Shown one piece after another: positions 1-8,822 of a stretch of DNA of 37,147 bases. Both the position numbers and the translations under genes were made by a program. Location of the stretch: assembly GCA_026390495.1 (NCBI GenBank), contig JAPLFV010000240.1, forward strand, positions 1 through 37,147. The letters run 5' to 3'. Under the pieces are notes generated by a model. It had not been told where the DNA came from, made no database searches, and was given only the letters and a program-made list of their open reading frames with translations. This DNA is from Pseudomonadota bacterium. GTDB lineage: Bacteria > Bdellovibrionota_B > Oligoflexia > Oligoflexales > RGVZ01. Within the stretch, counting starts at the first letter, position 1; every line of letters starts with the position of its first letter.

Positions 1-1325
1 AAAGACAATCCGTCTTGAGATAATTTGCCAGGTCCTATTTTTTGCATTTTTTGACCACCACAAAGTCGATCTATATTTGTCATAAAAGTCAAAAAATCCT
101 TCTGCAATTCAAATTCTTTTTTTCCACTACTTTGATTAAGTTTGACAGCAAAATCACTATTAAGAACTTTCAGTTGAGCGTAGTCGGCATTGTCAGCAGA
201 GTTTTCAGAACAACGAATCAAAGTATCAATCATGGAATAAAAAACATTATCTGGAGTCAAAAAGAGATTTGAAGGTGATATATTGTCAGGATATTGATAT
301 CCACCACCAGTTTCAGATGCATGTTTCTTGATTGGCTTGAGAAATCTGGCCAAATCAGAAATTGAAGATTCGTCTATTGCAGCTAGAAAAATCGAAAGCG
401 TTGTTGCAAGTGAAATGCCTTTATCTTCATTTGTATATACCTCCAACGCAGAGGTAAATGGTCGATAATCCCAAATATATTTAGTGTTTTCAAACATTCT
501 TAGTATTGAGTCACTATCACTTTCCATTAGATCAATGCATGACCTGTCGCGAATGTACCAAAAACCTCGATTTGGCCAGTAAGTGTCTCTGATGATTGAA
601 ATCTTTGAATTGGGATCGTCGATAACGGGTTGCTGCAGGTAGGCTTCAAATGTATTGGCACATGCGGAAGTCAACTGTTTAGTTTCAAATGGCGCCCATA
701 TTTTTTCGAGTGTGGATTTATCATTGCTAGGTGAATAAATATTATTTGTTTTTGGATTAGACAGGCATTTAGAAATCATAAATTGAAGATTTTCGTCAAC
801 TAAATTTGGTTTTATGAATGAACTTACGCGCGCTTGATTTTGCGGTAAAGAGATGTCTTGGAACCAATTCACAAACAGGCGATCCCTGTGGAGATCCGTT
901 AAATATGGGGCAACACGATTTGGTTGCAGGCATTCAGGTTTTACTTTGACAGTCATCATCCAAGGTTGTCCCTTGTTTTCCACTGTCATGTACTTGTGGG
1001 CGTAGCGTTCGGAGTAGGCAGGGTGTTGCCCTACATATAGACCTTTCCTAAAATGAGCATGTGCCTTAGTTATGTTACTCCACTCTTCGTCCGTGAATAT
1101 TGAACGGCCGTGGTTTTTAAAAAGGACTGTTTTTTCACCAATGTGATACATGACTGGGAGCGGCTGGTCTGATTCAATTTCATACCCTTTGATATCTGAT
1201 TCAGAAATATTATTGGCACGAGATTTACCTGAACAAATAAACGCATTTACCGAAACCAAAAAACAGATCATAAATGCTATTTGCAATTCAACCTTTGGCA
1301 ATTCTCTAGAATTTTTATCTGACAC
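1..1325 (-). CDS. Partial exported/lipoprotein-like protein, paralogue of the gene at 35498-37018 (3' end outside window)
   Basis: The minus strand stays open from a GTG start at 1325 to the window edge, about 441 codons with no stop, so the C-terminus is missing. The start follows GAGAGG at about 5 nt. An in-frame ATG lies 18 codons in, just before a hydrophobic stretch that reads as an export signal ending near a Cys (residues 18-31). I recognise no named family. The protein shares blocks with the 506-residue lipoprotein at the other end of the window: YHIG (60-63), a GLYVGQHPAYSERYA block (95-109), PW followed by a Cys and PNR, and GFWYIRDRSCI (about 254-264). About 120 residues separate PNR from the GFW block here, against only about 10 in the paralogue, so an insertion or deletion has occurred. 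The first two blocks resemble the start of ADP-ribosyltransferase-like folds, but this is only a guess. Confidence 0.75.
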   Translation of the reverse strand, partial: MSDKNSRELPKVELQIAFMICFLVSVNAFICSGKSRANNISESDIKGYEIESDQPLPVMYHIGEKTVLFKNHGRSIFTDEEWSNITKAHAHFRKGLYVGQHPAYSERYAHKYMTVENKGQPWMMTVKVKPECLQPNRVAPYLTDLHRDRLFVNWFQDISLPQNQARVSSFIKPNLVDENLQFMISKCLSNPKTNNIYSPSNDKSTLEKIWAPFETKQLTSACANTFEAYLQQPVIDDPNSKISIIRDTYWPNRGFWYIRDRSCIDLMESDSDSILRMFENTKYIWDYRPFTSALEVYTNEDKGISLATTLSIFLAAIDESSISDLARFLKPIKKHASETGGGYQYPDNISPSNLFLTPDNVFYSMIDTLIRCSENSADNADYAQLKVLNSDFAVKLNQSSGKKEFELQKDFLTFMTNIDRLCGGQKMQKIGPGKLSQDGLS

Positions 1326-1535
1326 GATGACCTCTCAGATCTTTCAATTCGACAATATTTCTTCTTGAAACGAATTCTCCTCAATACTACCTTGCAAAAT
1401 TTGGCGATATGTTCATTACATTAGCTTCTTTACTATGAAACCAATATGGTTCCCACACGTATGATTGTATGGTAACACAAATTTTATGCTCCATTATATT
1501 TTGTACTAAAAAAATTTTGGACGTGGCCGCTTTTA

Positions 1536-2690
1536 TTATTGCCCCGAAATTTTGCGGTAGACTCGCTGTGTCTGGTCAATCATTCTCGAAACTGAAAATT
1601 TCGACTTAATCATAGGGCGTGCGGTTTCCGCTAACGATTTGCGAAACGGCAAATCCAGGCATCGATACATGGCATGTTCAAGGGATTTTAAATCTGAAAC
1701 AGGTGTCAAAAGCCCTGTAACTTCATTTTCGATGATTTCAGGGACGCCTCCCACATTACTTCCTATCAGCGCTGCTCCTGCAAGAGCACCATCAATCAAA
1801 ATCGATCCGAGTCCTTCCCAATGAGTCGGCAGAACCAAGACGTCACACCCACAAAGAATTTGGGATACGTCCTTACGAAATCCTAGAAACTGAGTGTTTC
1901 GTGGCTTCTTCAACTTCAATTCTTCAAGTAAGCTGCCTTCGCCAACAATGAAGAGACGACATTTTTCAGCGACAGTTTCCAGTCCTTTGGAATGAAGATG
2001 GGACAACAAATTTTCCCACGCGGCAATAAGATCGTGCACGCCTTTCAAAGGTTCCACGGCCCCAATAAAGCAAAAGATAATTGGTTGCTCTAAATCTAGA
2101 GCTTTAGATTGGTTTTTACTTGGCTGGTCACCGATGAGCAAATTTCTACGAGATATAGGGCGTAAACCGATTCTATTGATATAGGGACTTTCATCAATCG
2201 AACTATAGATTACAGATATTTTTGCGGCCGGAACACCTATGTTAACAAGGCCTTCTGAAATGGCTTTGGAAACCGCTATGTAATGATCGACGGTTCCAGA
2301 TATGTACTTCTTTCGACGAATCCAAGACAGGTTCGATGATTGTTCCACTCGCCTATGGACAATCAGTTTAAGATGTAGGCCAAAAACATTTGCAATTTTT
2401 TTTGATAAAATTGCTAATCCATGACCTTTTGCAGTATGTGCATGAATGATCTGAATATTATTTTTGAGGCAAAGACGGGCAATACGCCAAGCACTAAAAA
2501 GATCCAAGTCATTAAGCATCGCCATCAAATGGACTGTGCCGAGTGCCTTAAAACGCTCTGAAAAGTTTGCTTTTTTATGTAGAAGTATGTGGTGTTTGTA
2601 TTTGGTTGGATCAGATTGACTTAATAAATTACAAAGTTGATTTTCTCCGCCCCGCCATTTTTTTTCTGTAGAAATATGCAATATGTTCAT
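1536..2690 (-). CDS. Glycosyltransferase family 4 (GT-B fold)
   Basis: This is a cytoplasmic glycosyltransferase that probably moves a sugar from an activated donor to a polysaccharide or lipid-linked acceptor; donor and acceptor cannot be told. The N-terminal half has the GGxxNxLxxL-type GT4 opening (KKWRGGENQL, 10-19) and an HAHTAKGHGL block near 83-92. The C-terminal donor-binding half has EPLKGVHDLI (213-222), FIVGEGSLLEEL (247-258) and EGLGSILID (292-300), followed by VGGVPEIIENEVTGLL. The second acid of the usual E-x7-E motif is Asp300 rather than Glu, a conservative change. At 384 residues the length is normal. Its ATG directly follows the TAA of the upstream deacetylase with no gap, so the two are translationally coupled and probably act on the same polysaccharide. 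Confidence 0.9.
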   Translation of the reverse strand: MNILHISTEKKWRGGENQLCNLLSQSDPTKYKHHILLHKKANFSERFKALGTVHLMAMLNDLDLFSAWRIARLCLKNNIQIIHAHTAKGHGLAILSKKIANVFGLHLKLIVHRRVEQSSNLSWIRRKKYISGTVDHYIAVSKAISEGLVNIGVPAAKISVIYSSIDESPYINRIGLRPISRRNLLIGDQPSKNQSKALDLEQPIIFCFIGAVEPLKGVHDLIAAWENLLSHLHSKGLETVAEKCRLFIVGEGSLLEELKLKKPRNTQFLGFRKDVSQILCGCDVLVLPTHWEGLGSILIDGALAGAALIGSNVGGVPEIIENEVTGLLTPVSDLKSLEHAMYRCLDLPFRKSLAETARPMIKSKFSVSRMIDQTQRVYRKISGQ

Positions 2691-3386
2691 TTAAGCCTGC
2701 CACAGAAGAGATAAGCTCTTGAAGTAATGACGCACTGAGTATCCTTTAGCAGATTGTCGATATAGAAGTAGTGGTGGTGTCAGGGCCGTGTTTGATCCAC
2801 TGTGATCTATTGTTACAGCAGATTGACATTGAAGTTCTTCAAGAACAGATAATGTATCTAGATTTTGAGATCCATAAGGATAGGCGAACGACTGGGGATA
2901 GAATCCTAAATTTTCCTTGAAATCCGACCATGATTTTTCAATGATTTTCTTTTGGTCGTCACGACTGCGTCTAGCCAAGTGGACATGTTCCGATGCATGG
3001 CTACCAATTTCCCATCCGAGATCATTTAGACTCTTAAGGTGATTCCAAGACATCAGATCACCTGGATTCTTATCTCCTGCTTCGTCCCAAACAATATTTG
3101 TTTTACCCACGGATCCAGTCACCATATAGACAGTGGCAGGAACCCCTAGTTCCCTAAGTACAGGCATTCCCTCAAGAAAATTGTCCAGATAACCATCATC
3201 AAATGTAACAGCAACTAGATTGGAACTGCATCCAGATTTCAGCCCCTGAGTCACAGTCACAAATTTCATTTTTCGTTTTTTTAAAAGATAAATTTGCCAA
3301 CGCAATATTTTAGGATCGACGTACATTCCTTTGTATCTGGCATTTGGCGGAGGTGTACCAACTCTGTGGTAATTCAAAATAAGCAT
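2691..3386 (-). CDS. Polysaccharide deacetylase (NodB homology, carbohydrate esterase 4)
   Basis: This enzyme removes N- or O-acetyl groups from a polysaccharide with a divalent metal. The NodB motifs are present: TFDDGYLDNF (61-70, catalytic and metal-binding Asp pair 63-64), SHASEHVHL (129-137, metal-binding His130 and His134), and FAYPYG (167-172). A YHRVG opening is typical of the family. The ATG at 3386 is preferred to the TTG one codon upstream; a GAGAG sequence precedes it by about 7 nt. I see no clear signal peptide, so it may act in the cytoplasm or be exported in another way. At 231 residues it is a compact single-domain member. It is coupled stop-to-start to the GT4 gene, and the small gene upstream lies in the same direction. 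Confidence 0.9.
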   Translation of the reverse strand: MLILNYHRVGTPPPNARYKGMYVDPKILRWQIYLLKKRKMKFVTVTQGLKSGCSSNLVAVTFDDGYLDNFLEGMPVLRELGVPATVYMVTGSVGKTNIVWDEAGDKNPGDLMSWNHLKSLNDLGWEIGSHASEHVHLARRSRDDQKKIIEKSWSDFKENLGFYPQSFAYPYGSQNLDTLSVLEELQCQSAVTIDHSGSNTALTPPLLLYRQSAKGYSVRHYFKSLSLLWQA

Positions 3387-3469
3387 CAAAGGCTCTCAAA
3401 GGATAAGGCAATAAATATTTAATGCGACCATATTGGTAACCATCAGCATAATAGATCTGAGGATTCAGG

Positions 3470-3721
3470 TCATCCCTGATGCGATGAGTTAACACTGGAA
3501 AATGTTTTTTCAACATAGGTTTGGATCTTGGCTAGGGACTCGTGACTGGAAATCACGATCTGGCGAGACTTAAGGTCTTTGGGAAACTCATTTTGAGTTG
3601 CAGTCAATAGCTTCAGAGCCTGTTGTACGGTGCTCATTGCTTCCATGATTTCTTGTCGGTTCTTGCGTTCTGAGGGAGAAAGGCTGTAATTCGAAATGGT
3701 CGCATCGACAAAGCTTGCCAT
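3470..3721 (-). CDS. Small hypothetical protein, probably helical (83 aa)
   Basis: I do not recognise this protein. The ATG is preceded by GGAGG about 8 nt upstream, one of the best ribosome sites in the window, which argues for a real gene. The sequence is polar and appears mainly alpha-helical (for example ERKNRQEIMEAMSTVQQALK), without signal peptide, membrane segment or Cys. It is the first gene of the leftward group, with an 83-bp gap before the deacetylase ATG, and it is divergent from corA across 236 bp. A structural or regulatory helper role is possible but cannot be shown. Confidence 0.65.
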   Translation of the reverse strand: MASFVDATISNYSLSPSERKNRQEIMEAMSTVQQALKLLTATQNEFPKDLKSRQIVISSHESLAKIQTYVEKTFSSVNSSHQG

Positions 3722-3957
3722 GAAGAAACCTCCAAAGTAGTAGGAAGCAAGTTATAGGGGGGATTTGTCAGGGTGTCAAATTTAATTCTATTAGAAACTT
3801 AAAATAATTTTATAGCAATTTTAAGGTTTTTTTAAAACTTGGGCCTATTCGGGTGAAAATTTTAATACTCTGAAATAACTGCCGATTTCAGTTTTGGGGT
3901 TTGTTTGCCGATGGGGCCTAACGGGCTGATTATCGCCTAAGGGAAGGGAGGGTCGTC
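3722..3957. promoter_or_regulatory. Divergent intergenic region between the small gene and corA
   Basis: This 236-bp AT-rich gap must hold the start signals for both directions. On the right, GGGAGGG lies about 5 nt before the corA ATG. On the left, GGAGG precedes the small gene. I could not assign clear -35/-10 boxes with confidence and see no operator palindrome. Confidence 0.4.
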
Positions 3958-4914
3958 ATGAATGTAGATGAAGTGATCGCAATTCAAGATGCGACCCGCT
4001 CGTTTCTTTGGCTGGATATTGAAAATCCGTCGGCCTTAGAGCTCGAGGCATTGAGTGAGCAGTATATGCTTCCCTACCACGCAGTTCAAGATTGCTTGGA
4101 ATCTGAACATCTTCCCAAATTCGAAAGAACGGGTCAGATGAACTTTGTGATCATTCGTGGGTATGATGAGAATGCGGGCCACGACTGCGACACAGTACAG
4201 GAGTTGACGAGAAAAATTGCCGTGTTTGAATCACCAGGGCTAGTCATTACGATTCATCGAAGCGAGCAAAAATATTTTACCAACCTTAAGGATATCTGGA
4301 GAACGCATGCAAAGATTGGCGAGAAATGTGAGGCCGATCATATCCTACTCGACATTATTCGAGCAACTATCGAAACCTATGAGCGCCCAATGATGGCCAA
4401 TCGAAATCTTCTAGAGGATTTCGAAATCAAGGTTTTCAAGCACATGGGAGATACGTTTGAGGACGGCTACTACCTAAAGCGAAGAGCAAGCACATTTCGA
4501 AGAATGCTGCGGTTGACAATGGATATTTTGCCTCAGGTATCGGAACACTATCATGACGAGGCAGCGTTTATTCAAGATTTGAAAGAAAAGGGTGCTCGTC
4601 ATCTCTACAATGCAGATGAATTTTTTGAAAACGTCACAAACTTAATCAATTTGCACCTGTCACTGTCTTCTCATCGGTTAACAATGTCATCCTTTCGGCA
4701 AAATGAGGTCATGCGCCTGCTAACAATTTTTAGTGTTATATTTATGCCGCTCAATTTAGTAACAGGAATTTACGGCATGAATTTTGAAAATATGCCCGAG
4801 TTAAAATGGCAGTATGGCTATTATGGAGCGCTTTGCCTTTTGGGAGTCATTGCTTTAGTGATTGCAGTTTACTTTTATAAAAAAGGTTTGTTCAAGGCAG
4901 AAAAAGCAGACTAA
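3958..4914 (+). CDS. corA: CorA-family magnesium/divalent cation transporter
   Basis: This is an inner-membrane channel for Mg2+ (or Co2+/Ni2+) that works as a pentamer. The signature GMN sits at residues 273-275 within YGMNFENMPEL, between two C-terminal membrane segments (about 250-270 and 286-308), followed by a short positively charged tail. The long N-terminal part is the soluble funnel domain, with a helix-rich region before the pore. At 318 residues the length is normal. The start is supported by GGGAGGG just upstream. It is followed by an O-antigen-ligase-type gene after about 120 bp, with no clear functional link. Selectivity among divalent ions cannot be read from sequence. Confidence 0.93.
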   Translation: MNVDEVIAIQDATRSFLWLDIENPSALELEALSEQYMLPYHAVQDCLESEHLPKFERTGQMNFVIIRGYDENAGHDCDTVQELTRKIAVFESPGLVITIHRSEQKYFTNLKDIWRTHAKIGEKCEADHILLDIIRATIETYERPMMANRNLLEDFEIKVFKHMGDTFEDGYYLKRRASTFRRMLRLTMDILPQVSEHYHDEAAFIQDLKEKGARHLYNADEFFENVTNLINLHLSLSSHRLTMSSFRQNEVMRLLTIFSVIFMPLNLVTGIYGMNFENMPELKWQYGYYGALCLLGVIALVIAVYFYKKGLFKAEKAD

Positions 4915-5036
4915 AATTTAATGCCCGCTTCATTCTCTAGGAAAGAGTTTTAGACTCTGTTAAAATTTAATTAAATGAGAAAAGTATTCTCTATAGAAGC
5001 ATATTTCTACAGCCCGTCGTGCAGGGAGTTTAAATT

Positions 5037-6308
5037 TTGAATCAATATTTGTTTGCTGCGCCGTTAGTCTGTTATTTGTTAGTGATACCCATGGGAGTTG
5101 CAGGTCAAAACATTGGACTAGGAGTAGCACTCGCTCTGTTACTGGTCTGGATGAATCAAAGAGGTTTTAGACTTTCCCTACAAAAGCTTCGACATTCTAA
5201 ACCATTGATTCAATTTTTATTGTGTTGGGCTGTTTACGTGATTCCAATTGTTGCATCGACAGTGATTGCCGGAAAAGAAAAGGATGCCGCACGTTTTTTT
5301 TGGGGACACTTGTTTGGAATTGTCATTCCCATTTACGGAGCGATGTTAGCTGAGGCCAAGATAAAAGAATTTCCAGATTTTGTGCGCAGAGTATTTTTTT
5401 TACTTGTGACAGTTCTTGGGCTAGTTTCTTTGAGTCAGATTGTGTTTCCGTGGCAACTACAGAACGGCGAGATACAATCAGCTATTGCTAGGGCTAGGGG
5501 TTTTTACAGTCATCCTTTGACTTTCGCCTATGTGCTATTATTTTTTGTTCCATGGTCTGTAGTGAATTTGTTGAGCGATCGATTGACGCTGCAAAAGACA
5601 TGGTTGTTTTTTTGCATTTTGCTTGCCGTTTTGGCAAGTCAGTCCGTGACAGTGATCGCACTCTCAGCATTTGTTGGGCTCGCGGCGGTGGTTCTTTTGA
5701 TGAAGGGGAAGCGACGCCTGGGCGCTTTAATCATTGGATCAGTTTTGTTTGTGGGAATCATTGCGACCGAGAACTCGGTATCAGACAAACTGCGCACCGT
5801 TTTGACAGGAAATCGATCTGACGATGAAACCGCCTTTCACGATGATCGCATTGCTTTTTGGTTGGCTCATACCAAGATGATTGAAACCAAACCTTTGATT
5901 GGTTTTGGAACGGGCTTAGAGGCATCAGATCGCAAGCCATTTTATGAAATGATCGGTTTACCAGACATAAAGAGAATGTATGAGGCTCATAACATGTATC
6001 TACAAGCTGCCGTTGAAGGTGGCATTGTTGCCGGACTCGGAATACTCTTGTGTTTACTTTGGCTCGCAAGATTGATCTTGACTTCAAAGCGGCTGTTTTT
6101 GCCACAAAGATTTCAATTGATGGCAACGACTATTTTTATTGGATTGGCCGGATTGACGCAAAATGCTCTTCAAGACAGTGAGGTTAGGTTTGTGTTTTTA
6201 GGATTTGTTGGAGTTACTTTGTACCTCTGCATTCGTCCGCAGTATCTTCCTTTATCTAGCCGTAACCATTCAGCGATCGACACTGCGTGCAGCGAGAAGA
6301 GCCAATGA
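5037..6308 (+). CDS. O-antigen ligase/polymerase family membrane protein (Wzy_C/RfaL type)
   Basis: This polytopic inner-membrane protein of 423 residues has roughly ten or more hydrophobic segments. The large periplasmic loop and flanking helices carry the Wzy_C/O-antigen-ligase signature: a DRIAFWLAHTKMI block (about 268-280), PLIGFGTG, then EAHNMYLQAAVEGGIVAGLG. Members either ligate O-antigen or other glycans to lipid A-core (WaaL) or polymerise repeat units (Wzy). Sequence alone does not separate these roles. The start is a TTG preceded by GGGAG about 9 nt away; the next Met (GTTGCAGG context at 5091) would remove the first membrane segment. The nearby deacetylase and GT4 fit a surface-polysaccharide role. 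Confidence 0.82.
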   Translation: MNQYLFAAPLVCYLLVIPMGVAGQNIGLGVALALLLVWMNQRGFRLSLQKLRHSKPLIQFLLCWAVYVIPIVASTVIAGKEKDAARFFWGHLFGIVIPIYGAMLAEAKIKEFPDFVRRVFFLLVTVLGLVSLSQIVFPWQLQNGEIQSAIARARGFYSHPLTFAYVLLFFVPWSVVNLLSDRLTLQKTWLFFCILLAVLASQSVTVIALSAFVGLAAVVLLMKGKRRLGALIIGSVLFVGIIATENSVSDKLRTVLTGNRSDDETAFHDDRIAFWLAHTKMIETKPLIGFGTGLEASDRKPFYEMIGLPDIKRMYEAHNMYLQAAVEGGIVAGLGILLCLLWLARLILTSKRLFLPQRFQLMATTIFIGLAGLTQNALQDSEVRFVFLGFVGVTLYLCIRPQYLPLSSRNHSAIDTACSEKSQ

Positions 6309-6368
6309 GAACAACGCAGTTATCATTGGCGACTTCCGCTGCCTTTCAAACATGCTGAATAGTTACAT

Positions 6369-7523
6369 CTAGCCGAACTCAAAAACCTCTTTAAGTCCAT
6401 CTTGCCAAGGCAATGCAGCGATGTTTCCAAATGATTTTGCGATCGGGTCACAGGACCAAACCCTTCCTTTTGCATTACGAAATTTCTCTCCAAAGTATAG
6501 AAGGCTTTCGCCGTGAGATTGTTGTACAAAATCCGTTGATTTTATTTCAATGAACCAGAGCTTCCCGGATGGATGGGACAGGACAACGTCAATCTCAAGA
6601 TCGTCATCTTCTCGAATAAAGGAAATATCAAATCCAGATTGATAGTAATGGTTTAAACGAACAATTTCACAGATAACGAAATGCTCAAATCGATTTCCAA
6701 ATCCTAATGAACCTCGTCCGAATTCTTTTGCGAAATCCGATGTCAACGCACGTTGAACGCCAATATCAAAAAAATAAAACTTGGGATTTGCTCTCTGCCT
6801 CTTTCGAAGGGACTTGTGGAAAGGCTCTAAGAAAAACCCAAGTAAAGTCTCTTCAAGAATTTGAAAGTAACGTTGTACCGTTTTTGGATCGACTCGAGTG
6901 TCATTGGAGATGTTCGAGTAGTTTATGACTGTTCCGTTTGTTTGGGCTGCGACCTGCAAAAACCGTCGATAGGGAACCAAATCCTTTATCAGATGGGCTT
7001 CCCATACTTCTTCTTGGATATAAGTGTTGGCGTAGGACTTAAGAAACTGAATTCTGTCATCTTCTGAATCAAGGGCAAAAATTCTTGGTAGAGTGCCCCA
7101 CATGAGAGCCTTTTCAAGGTTGAAAAGATCCCCAAGTTCAAACGAGGTAAATGGAAACAAATTATAAACAAATGCCCTACCCGCGAGAAGATTCGCTCCA
7201 CCGTGTTTTAGCTTTCGCGCACTTGATCCTGTCAGTCCAAATTTGATTCCCCGTTCTTCAATCAAACGATGAACTACATCCAGCAGTTCAGGAATTTTCT
7301 GAACTTCGTCAATGATCACCCATTCGGTATTTGGCGGTATCATTTGCTCCAATCGATCGGGTTCGTCGAGCAACTGATTTCTAACGTCCAATCGAAGAAG
7401 GTCAATAAATGTTAATGGAATATCTGCAAACCTTGTTTTCAGGAGAGTTGACTTCCCAACCCCCCTCGCCCCAAATAGGAAAAAGCTATTATTTATGGAC
7501 AGTTGTAGTTTTCTAGATATCAT
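6369..7523 (-). CDS. AAA-family ATPase with DUF4143 C-terminal domain
   Basis: This is an AAA_14/DUF4143 protein of 384 residues, a common solitary ATPase whose role is poorly known. The Walker A is GARGVGKS (18-25), the Walker B is WVIIDEVQ (68-75), and the sensor-like block is TGSSARKL (98-105). The C-terminal part (about 190-384) contains a winged-helix-like stretch and then a PD-(D/E)XK-like core: FEHFVICEI (279-287), E310/D312 in DLEIDVVL, and WFIEIKS (323-329, E326 and K328). The protein could therefore bind or cut nucleic acid, but activity is not established for the family. It is convergent with the O-antigen-ligase gene and stands alone. No toxin partner is evident. Confidence 0.9.
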   Translation of the reverse strand: MISRKLQLSINNSFFLFGARGVGKSTLLKTRFADIPLTFIDLLRLDVRNQLLDEPDRLEQMIPPNTEWVIIDEVQKIPELLDVVHRLIEERGIKFGLTGSSARKLKHGGANLLAGRAFVYNLFPFTSFELGDLFNLEKALMWGTLPRIFALDSEDDRIQFLKSYANTYIQEEVWEAHLIKDLVPYRRFLQVAAQTNGTVINYSNISNDTRVDPKTVQRYFQILEETLLGFFLEPFHKSLRKRQRANPKFYFFDIGVQRALTSDFAKEFGRGSLGFGNRFEHFVICEIVRLNHYYQSGFDISFIREDDDLEIDVVLSHPSGKLWFIEIKSTDFVQQSHGESLLYFGEKFRNAKGRVWSCDPIAKSFGNIAALPWQDGLKEVFEFG

Positions 7524-7689
7524 TCCTCTAAAGTAACATTTTTTAAGGAGTCATGTCTAGAAAACTGTAATATATTGTAATAATTGATGTTAATAATGAG
7601 ATGTCGGCTGGCAAAATAGCACTCGAACCTATTTAATGTCGATGAGGTAGCATTGAATTGCTGTGGAACGGTCGATGGCTGAACTTCCC

Positions 7690-8076
7690 TTAGTCTGCTT
7701 GATCGCAGTCCAGGAAATATTCAAACTGCGAGAAATCGAATCGCATATCGAATTCTCTCTCAAAATAAAAGGACTCCTTACTTGTGATTGGTATGCTCTC
7801 GCAAAGGAGTCCCGATTCACTCAATGAAAATAATGAAACAAGCTCTTCCCACTTTGCATTTTTCAAAACCGATACACCCACATTTGAGCCTCGGCGATCG
7901 TAGAAACGGATTTTATGGATGACTTTTAGGGGTAGCATTAAGGCTCCATTGCAACGGCAGCGTAGGCAGGGGTTCGCCATTTGTTTTTGTTTCGTATCGC
8001 ACTCACATTTACCTTTAGCGTTATTATCATACAATTCAGGCGCGAACAGGTAGAACAAATCGCCTTGCAGCCCCAA
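7690..8076 (-). CDS. Doubtful small Cys-rich hypothetical protein
   Basis: This is an open frame of 128 codons beginning at TTG (no ATG near the front) directly after an in-frame stop, with only a weak ribosome site. The product contains a Cys cluster, KCECDTKQ and CLRCRCNGAL, spaced like a small metal-binding knuckle, then an acidic, aromatic C-terminus. I do not recognise the family. The lack of a good start lowers confidence; the Cys pattern and protein-like composition keep it as a candidate. It precedes the AAA/DUF4143 gene on the same strand, with about 170 bp between them. Confidence 0.35.
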   Translation of the reverse strand: MGLQGDLFYLFAPELYDNNAKGKCECDTKQKQMANPCLRCRCNGALMLPLKVIHKIRFYDRRGSNVGVSVLKNAKWEELVSLFSLSESGLLCESIPITSKESFYFEREFDMRFDFSQFEYFLDCDQAD

Positions 8077-8730
8077 CTATAATTGGACCTATGCAACGGA
8101 CATGCGATTGAAAGTAATTGTATTAATTCTCTAAGTAGTGAGCCAAATCCTTAAAGACCCCAAAAAAAGAGACCAGATATTCTTCGATCTGATTTTCAAA
8201 CATCATCGAAGTATTAGCAAGAGGGTCTTTTTCGAAATTTCTGCCATTGGCGTCGTCGGACCTGCTGCGACCTGCGCGTTTGTCTTCGCAATCAGTCTAG
8301 AAGCCTCAGGCTCGCGCGTTGTTGAAACGATATTCCGCGAGGACGAAAGGATGGTCTCAAGATTGACTGAATTAATACTTTGTTCCTGAAATCTTCCTCA
8401 AAAACATCCTTGAGGTTCTAGGCAAAATTAACCGGGCAATATTTAACCATTCAATAATCTGAATGAAATCATGAGTCTTCTCATGAATACCCTCATATGG
8501 GCTTCATTGTGAATAGAGGCTTATGTTTTTCAACATATCCGTCGATTCACATAAGGCTATATGTGCTTTTTTGCTATAGATGGGATCTTTGTCAGCAATG
8601 CAGAATTTGACAAAAAATCGAAACCATTTCACTGATGTTTGCAAGATGTGCAATCAACAGGTATTTGTATTCGAAAATTTTGCATATGCGTTTATAAGAT
8701 TGTTTTTACAAAGCAAAGTTACAGCCATTT
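8077..8730. other. 650-bp region without a confident gene
   Basis: This region separates a doubtful leftward gene from the barrel protein. An 83-codon plus-strand frame (8138-8389) has no usable ribosome site, and its complement also reads as protein-like for about 60 codons on the minus strand (about 8203-8387, including MAEISKKT). It may hold a decayed gene. From 8580 an open plus frame runs into the duplicated signal-peptide region and is discussed with the barrel gene. I found no RNA gene. Confidence 0.4.
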
Positions 8731-8822
8731 TTGCTTTTTTGTTTGCTGTCAGTATGTGCAATTCTTCTGCTGTCTTTTGCTTTTTTGTTTGCATTCAGTT
8801 TATGTAATCCTTCGGCTGTCTT
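8731..8822 (+). repeat. Tandem duplication, 46 bp x 2, in a signal-peptide coding region
   Basis: Copy 1 (8731-8776) and copy 2 (8777-8822) both begin TTGCTTTTTTGTTTGC and end CTGTCTT. They agree at 39 of 46 positions by hand alignment. The unit is not a multiple of three, so the two copies are read in different frames by the downstream gene. Removing one copy would join the frame that opens at 8580 to the barrel coding frame. Confidence 0.85.

Noticed and set aside
3310-3516. 68-codon minus-strand frame between the small gene and the deacetylase
   Set aside because: It overlaps both neighbours in another frame and has no domain or ribosome-site support.
8138-8389. 83-codon plus-strand frame
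   Set aside because: No usable ribosome site and a GTG start; its complement also looks protein-like, so coding strand cannot be decided and it may be a remnant.
8580-8807. 75-codon plus-strand frame upstream of the barrel gene
   Set aside because: It ends soon after the first copy of the duplication; it is treated as the possible original N-terminus of the barrel gene and not as a separate gene.
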